Part shown: positions 8,128 through 11,646 of the stretch, piece after piece
Position numbering within the stretch: position 1 is the first letter of the stretch
Layout of the letters: the number at the start of each line of letters is the position of its first letter
NCBI GenBank assembly: GCA_011048475.1
Contig: DSDZ01000178.1
Coordinates: forward strand, 1 to 11,646
Source of the DNA: Bacteroides sp.
GTDB lineage: Bacteria; Bacteroidota; Bacteroidia; Bacteroidales; GCA-2748055
Reading direction: 5' to 3'
DNA length: 11,646 bases
Translations under genes and position numbers: made by a program
Notes under the pieces: generated by a model
Told to the model about the DNA's origin: nothing
The model's input: the letters and a program-made list of their open reading frames with translations, nothing else
The model's database searches: none

Positions 8128-11100
8128 ATGGGTGATTCCACAATACTGGATACAAAGGTGCTTCAGCGAAATCCATTTCCGGGTATCAGACCGTTCACAA
8201 GTGCGGAGGATCAATATTTCTTCGGACGGGAGGAATCCGTAAAGGCATTCCTGGACCTGCTGCTGGAAAATCGATTTGTGACCCTTGCGGGAGTTTCCGG
8301 GGTGGGGAAGACCTCATTCGTGCAATCAGGCATCATCCCCGCACTGCTTTCCGAGAACGACCACGAATGGGTCCCCATCACCCTGCAGCCGGGAAGCCAG
8401 CCCCTGGTGAGCCTGTTGAAAGGATTCCAGCGGGTATTCCCCAAGAAGTTCGATGATGCGGATGTGGAGGCTTTTTTGTCGGATGACAAAAATCTGATCG
8501 AATGGATCCATGAAAAGGGACTGAGCAGTCACCGCTACCTGATCTTCATCGATCAGTTTGAGGATGTGTTCAGAAATGATCAGCCGGTGAAGAAGGGCGG
8601 TAAGAACCAGGAGGCCTCCAGGCTGGTGAGGTTGTTGCTGCAGGCAGCGGAAAGTGAGATAAGCGGGATGTACGTGGTCTTTTCCGTACAGACGGAATTC
8701 CTGGATGCCTGCTCGGCCTTCCGTGGTCTTCATGAGCAGACCGGCCGCAGCAAATTCCTGCTGCAGCCCATGACACGGGATGAACTTTCCCGGGCCATCT
8801 CGGAACCCATCCGGAAAGCGGGTGCATCCGCAGAGAGCGGTTTCGTCGAATTTCTGATCAGTGACCTTTCGAAGGTCGAGGATAAACTGCCGCTGCTCCA
8901 GCATGCCCTGATGCGCACATGGGATCACTGGGTCCACCGGAAAAGCAGGGAAAAACCTATTTCCGTCAATGATTACAAGGCGGTCGGGACCATCCGCACG
9001 GCCCTGGGCAGCCACCTTGATGAACTCTTTGATGCGCTGGACAACAGGCAAAAAGTGATCTGCGAGCGGCTGTTCAAAACGATCACCGCAAAAACCGATG
9101 ACCACCAGGCTTTCCGCAGGCCCGCGACACTGGGAACCATCGCCCGGATCGCCCAGTGTACGGTGGAGGAGGCGGCAGAGGTGGCGGAAAACTTCAGGAA
9201 ACCGGGCCGTTCGTTTCTTTCTCCTTCCGGAGCGGTGGCCCTGAATCAGAATACCACCATTGAGCTGTCCCATGAATCGCTGATCAGGAACTGGGACCGT
9301 CTGGCCCTGTGGGTGGCCGAGGAGGCGGAATCCATCAAAATGTACATCAGGTTGTCTGAAGCTTCTGCGCTGTACCAGCAGGGCAGGACCGAGCTGCTGA
9401 AGCCCCCGGAATTGCAGACTGCCCTCAAATGGAAAGAGACACAGCAGCCCACCCCGGCCTGGGGGATCCAGTACAACCCCGCTTTCGAAAGGGCGATGGT
9501 CTTTCTGAAAACCAGCGAGGAGGAGTACCTCTGGCAGGAGGAGCGGAAGGTGGTCCTCCAGAAGAGAAAGCGGATCATCAACCGGTCCGTCACCGCTGTG
9601 ATGGCGGTGCTGGTTCTCGTGCTGGCCCTGATCTTCTTCGGGACCCGCAACCGGGAGGAGGGGACAGAGCCGGAGCAACCTGCCGCAGAGGAATATGTCT
9701 ACACCCCGCAGCAAAACCGGCAGCCGGCGGCTGCTGCCGGCGGGCTCGCCGAAGATTTCACCGCGGAGGAGACAGAAGGTTTTACGGGTGAACAGGAATC
9801 CACCGGGCTTGAGGAGGCAGGGATCACGGATACCGAAGGACAGACCGGGGAGCGGACGGAAGATCTCGCCGGACGGGAGGCGACGGTGACTCCCGTGCGG
9901 GATGAGCCGGTTCGCCAGAGCAGGACCGAGGAGCGTCCCCGTCAGGGAACGGTCCAGGACAACCGGAATACACGGGTGACCCAGAGCGGAGGCACAGCCA
10001 GGGAAAGTGCCCCTGTGGAGACGGAGCCGGCGGTTGACCGGGCTTACCAGGAAAGGATCGTGGCCGCTGCAAAAGAGGCGGCCCTGACCAGCACCCGCAT
10101 CGAAAATGATCCGGACCTGAAAGGGCTGGTTGCCTACCAGGCTTACCAGCTCAACAGCAGGTTCGGCGGTAAAACATATGATTCAGATATCTATCAGGGG
10201 CTGTATGCGGCGATGAAGGAACTGATCTCTCCCGCATACAACATTTACCCCAGTATCAGAAGCTCCATCAGGGCCATTGAATGGCTCAACGGAAGAGGCA
10301 GCATCATCACGGCAGGCAGTGACGGTACCATCATGATCCTTCCCGGGAACTATGAAAACAGGACGACCCAGACACAGCTTGCCAGTACCGGGTACAACAA
10401 CGAATGCCTGGCTGTCAGTCCCGACGAGCGAATGATCGCAGTGGGCACCAACGGCGGGGGCATGCTCTTTCTCAGCCTGTCATCGGGGAGTGTTCTGAAA
10501 CAGGACACGGAGCAGGGAAACACATTCCTTTTCCTCCAGAACATCGGAAACAGCGGGAGCTTTATCTCTGCAGGTACCGACAACCGGATCCTCAAATGGG
10601 AATACGGAAACCAGGAAGTGTCCACCTGGATCGAGCTGGATGCAAGGCCTTCCGCGCTGGCGGTCTCACCGGATGGCCGGCAGGCTGCAGTGGCTACCAG
10701 GGACGGCAAGCTCTACGAGGTCAGCACCACTGCTCCAGGGAACCCGAGGCTGCTGAACGATTTCGGGCAGAACCATGTCAGGGCGCTTGCCTATGGTCCC
10801 GGGGGACAACAGCTGGTGGCCGGCCTGCTGAACGGATCCATCCGGGTCATGTCGGGCAGCAACCGGCGGACCGCGGCCACCCTTACCGGACCGGGGGCCA
10901 GGGTTTCCGACCTGGCGGTCAGTCCCGACGGCAGAAGCCTGGTTGCTGTTTCCCACGACGGAAAGGTTTATTTATGGAACACGTCCGACTGGAGCCATCC
11001 CCCGGTGATCTTCCCGGATCACAACGGGTTCGTGCTCTCTGCGTGTTTCAGCGGCAACAGCAGGTATTTTTACAGCGGCAGCACGGAATTTCCCCGGCTG

Positions 11101-11238
11101 ATCGTCAGGCCTTCCGGAGCGGCGCAGATGGTGGGTGACTTCTGCAGCCGTGTGGGCCGGAACCTCACCCGGGCTGAATGGGGGCAGTACTTCGGCGGGG
11201 AAATTCCATACGAACAGACATGTCCCGGAAACAATTGA
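8128..11238 (+). CDS. nSTAND1-type STAND NTPase with one transmembrane helix and a C-terminal WD40 propeller
   Basis: A 1036-residue STAND switch protein. The N-terminus carries the nSTAND1 entry motif NPFPGIRPF (15-23) and FFGREE, then Walker A GVSGVGKT (55-62), Walker B LIFIDQFED (138-146), LPLLQHALMRTWDHW (254-268), and ELSHESLIRNWDRL (379-392), the winged-helix-like end of the module. A single hydrophobic helix at about 487-505 follows KRKR, so the NTPase should be cytoplasmic and what follows periplasmic. Residues about 507-637 are a Glu/Thr/Arg-rich, probably disordered linker. A helical segment (about 638-702, with RIENDPDLKGLVAYQAYQL) leads into seven WD40-like repeats (about 713-996; repeated SPDGR and DGK turns). 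The tail CSRVGRNLTRAEWGQYFGGE...TCP matches the usual closing motif of nSTAND-WD40 proteins. It starts 30 bp after the previous gene. Ligand and effector output are unknown; no enzymatic effector domain is visible. Confidence 0.85.
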   Translation: MGDSTILDTKVLQRNPFPGIRPFTSAEDQYFFGREESVKAFLDLLLENRFVTLAGVSGVGKTSFVQSGIIPALLSENDHEWVPITLQPGSQPLVSLLKGFQRVFPKKFDDADVEAFLSDDKNLIEWIHEKGLSSHRYLIFIDQFEDVFRNDQPVKKGGKNQEASRLVRLLLQAAESEISGMYVVFSVQTEFLDACSAFRGLHEQTGRSKFLLQPMTRDELSRAISEPIRKAGASAESGFVEFLISDLSKVEDKLPLLQHALMRTWDHWVHRKSREKPISVNDYKAVGTIRTALGSHLDELFDALDNRQKVICERLFKTITAKTDDHQAFRRPATLGTIARIAQCTVEEAAEVAENFRKPGRSFLSPSGAVALNQNTTIELSHESLIRNWDRLALWVAEEAESIKMYIRLSEASALYQQGRTELLKPPELQTALKWKETQQPTPAWGIQYNPAFERAMVFLKTSEEEYLWQEERKVVLQKRKRIINRSVTAVMAVLVLVLALIFFGTRNREEGTEPEQPAAEEYVYTPQQNRQPAAAAGGLAEDFTAEETEGFTGEQESTGLEEAGITDTEGQTGERTEDLAGREATVTPVRDEPVRQSRTEERPRQGTVQDNRNTRVTQSGGTARESAPVETEPAVDRAYQERIVAAAKEAALTSTRIENDPDLKGLVAYQAYQLNSRFGGKTYDSDIYQGLYAAMKELISPAYNIYPSIRSSIRAIEWLNGRGSIITAGSDGTIMILPGNYENRTTQTQLASTGYNNECLAVSPDERMIAVGTNGGGMLFLSLSSGSVLKQDTEQGNTFLFLQNIGNSGSFISAGTDNRILKWEYGNQEVSTWIELDARPSALAVSPDGRQAAVATRDGKLYEVSTTAPGNPRLLNDFGQNHVRALAYGPGGQQLVAGLLNGSIRVMSGSNRRTAATLTGPGARVSDLAVSPDGRSLVAVSHDGKVYLWNTSDWSHPPVIFPDHNGFVLSACFSGNSRYFYSGSTEFPRLIVRPSGAAQMVGDFCSRVGRNLTRAEWGQYFGGEIPYEQTCPGNN

Positions 11239-11252
11239 AAACAGAATCTGTT

Positions 11253-11646
11253 ATGCGTACATGGACCTTGATCGGTATCACATTCTTTTTCCTGGGCCGG
11301 ACCCTTGGGGCACAGGACCAGGTAGGATGCTCCCAGCTGCTGGAAGATGCCAGGGAGGCTTATGAGGCCGGCATGGTGGAGCTGGTGCCCGAATTGCTGA
11401 ATCCCTGCCTCGAATCGGGCCTGGCCGGTGAACAGCTTCAGGAAGCCTACAAACTGGTCATCAACGCCTATTTGTTTGATTACCTGCCGGACCGTGCGGA
11501 TAACCTGATGAAGGAATTCCTTGAAAAGTTCCCGGATTATTCCACCTCCCCGGCTGATCCGGGCGAATTCGTGCAGCTGTTCGAAAAGCACCGACAGGAG
11601 TTGACCCGGCAGCAGGCAACTACCCGGCAGCAGGAGCAGCAGGAAA
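11253..11646 (+). CDS. Exported protein with helical N-terminal domain, partial (possible outer-membrane barrel protein)
   Basis: Open from ATG 11253 to the window end (131 codons), so the C-terminus is missing. MRTWTLIGITFFFLGRTLGA looks like a signal peptide with likely cleavage before QDQ; the Arg near its end is slightly unusual. The mature part begins with C..LLEDAREAYEAGMVELVP, then LNPCLESGLAGEQLQEAYKL, YLFDYLPDRADNLMKEFLEK and DPGEFVQLFEKHR. This repeated paired-helix, TPR-like pattern resembles the N-terminal module of a Bacteroidota exported family that I recall carrying an outer-membrane beta-barrel downstream; that part is from memory and cannot be seen here. After it comes a Gln-rich stretch with TRQQ twice. 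It starts 14 bp after the STAND gene stop, in the same direction, so co-transcription is likely. The existence of the gene is well supported; its final role is not. Confidence 0.75.
   Translation, partial: MRTWTLIGITFFFLGRTLGAQDQVGCSQLLEDAREAYEAGMVELVPELLNPCLESGLAGEQLQEAYKLVINAYLFDYLPDRADNLMKEFLEKFPDYSTSPADPGEFVQLFEKHRQELTRQQATTRQQEQQE
11604..11634 (+). repeat. Short direct repeat in the Gln-rich region
   Basis: The 13-base unit ACCCGGCAGCAGG occurs at 11604-11616 and again at 11622-11634, an 18-base period, in frame with the exported protein and encoding TRQQ twice. CAG-rich sequence continues to the window edge. It is likely the beginning of a low-complexity Gln/Arg linker; its full length cannot be seen. 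Confidence 0.5.

Noticed and set aside
8326..9714. 462-codon minus-strand open frame inside the STAND gene
   Set aside because: It is antisense to the strongly conserved nSTAND1 domain and its translation shows no recognisable motif.
8128..11238. Reading the STAND gene as an anti-phage (Avs-like) defence gene
   Set aside because: No effector domain such as a nuclease, TIR or protease is visible. It has a transmembrane helix and a WD40 rather than a TPR sensor, and there are no neighbouring defence, phage or mobile-element genes.

Overview
The window looks like chromosomal DNA from a member of the Bacteroidota, possibly a moderately GC-rich Bacteroidales or relative. This is an inference from protein flavour, the scarcity of clear Shine-Dalgarno sites, and the kinds of genes present; no rRNA or other marker is visible. 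The window is almost fully coding. It holds two divergent gene blocks separated by one 254-bp AT-rich gap (4706-4959).

Left block, minus strand, read from 4705 towards 1: a tightly packed leucine/isovalerate catabolism operon. Its order is carboxyltransferase subunit of methylcrotonyl-CoA carboxylase (mccB), methylglutaconyl-CoA hydratase (liuC), biotin-carrying subunit of methylcrotonyl-CoA carboxylase (mccA), and an acyl-CoA dehydrogenase that runs off the left edge. Gene junctions are 1 bp, a 14-bp overlap and 7 bp, so translational coupling is likely. Together these would carry isovaleryl-CoA through 3-methylcrotonyl-CoA and 3-methylglutaconyl-CoA to HMG-CoA. HMG-CoA lyase is not in the window.

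Right block, plus strand, 4960 to the right edge: three closely spaced genes of a much less familiar kind. (1) A 1045-residue protein with a roughly 12-helix transporter-like domain resembling the MFS/nucleotide-transporter fold, a long HEAT-like helical region, and a degenerate cyclic-nucleotide-binding-like C-terminus. (2) A 1036-residue STAND NTPase of the nSTAND1 type, split by one transmembrane helix from a disordered linker and a seven-bladed WD40 propeller. (3) The start of an exported protein with a signal peptide and a helical N-terminal domain, cut by the window end, possibly an outer-membrane barrel protein.

The right block is the interesting part. Its layout suggests a cell-envelope sensing or energy-coupled system: an inner-membrane transporter-like module, a membrane-spanning STAND switch with its propeller probably in the periplasm, and an exported partner. 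The function is not known from the sequence, and joint action of the three is an inference from spacing and shared orientation.
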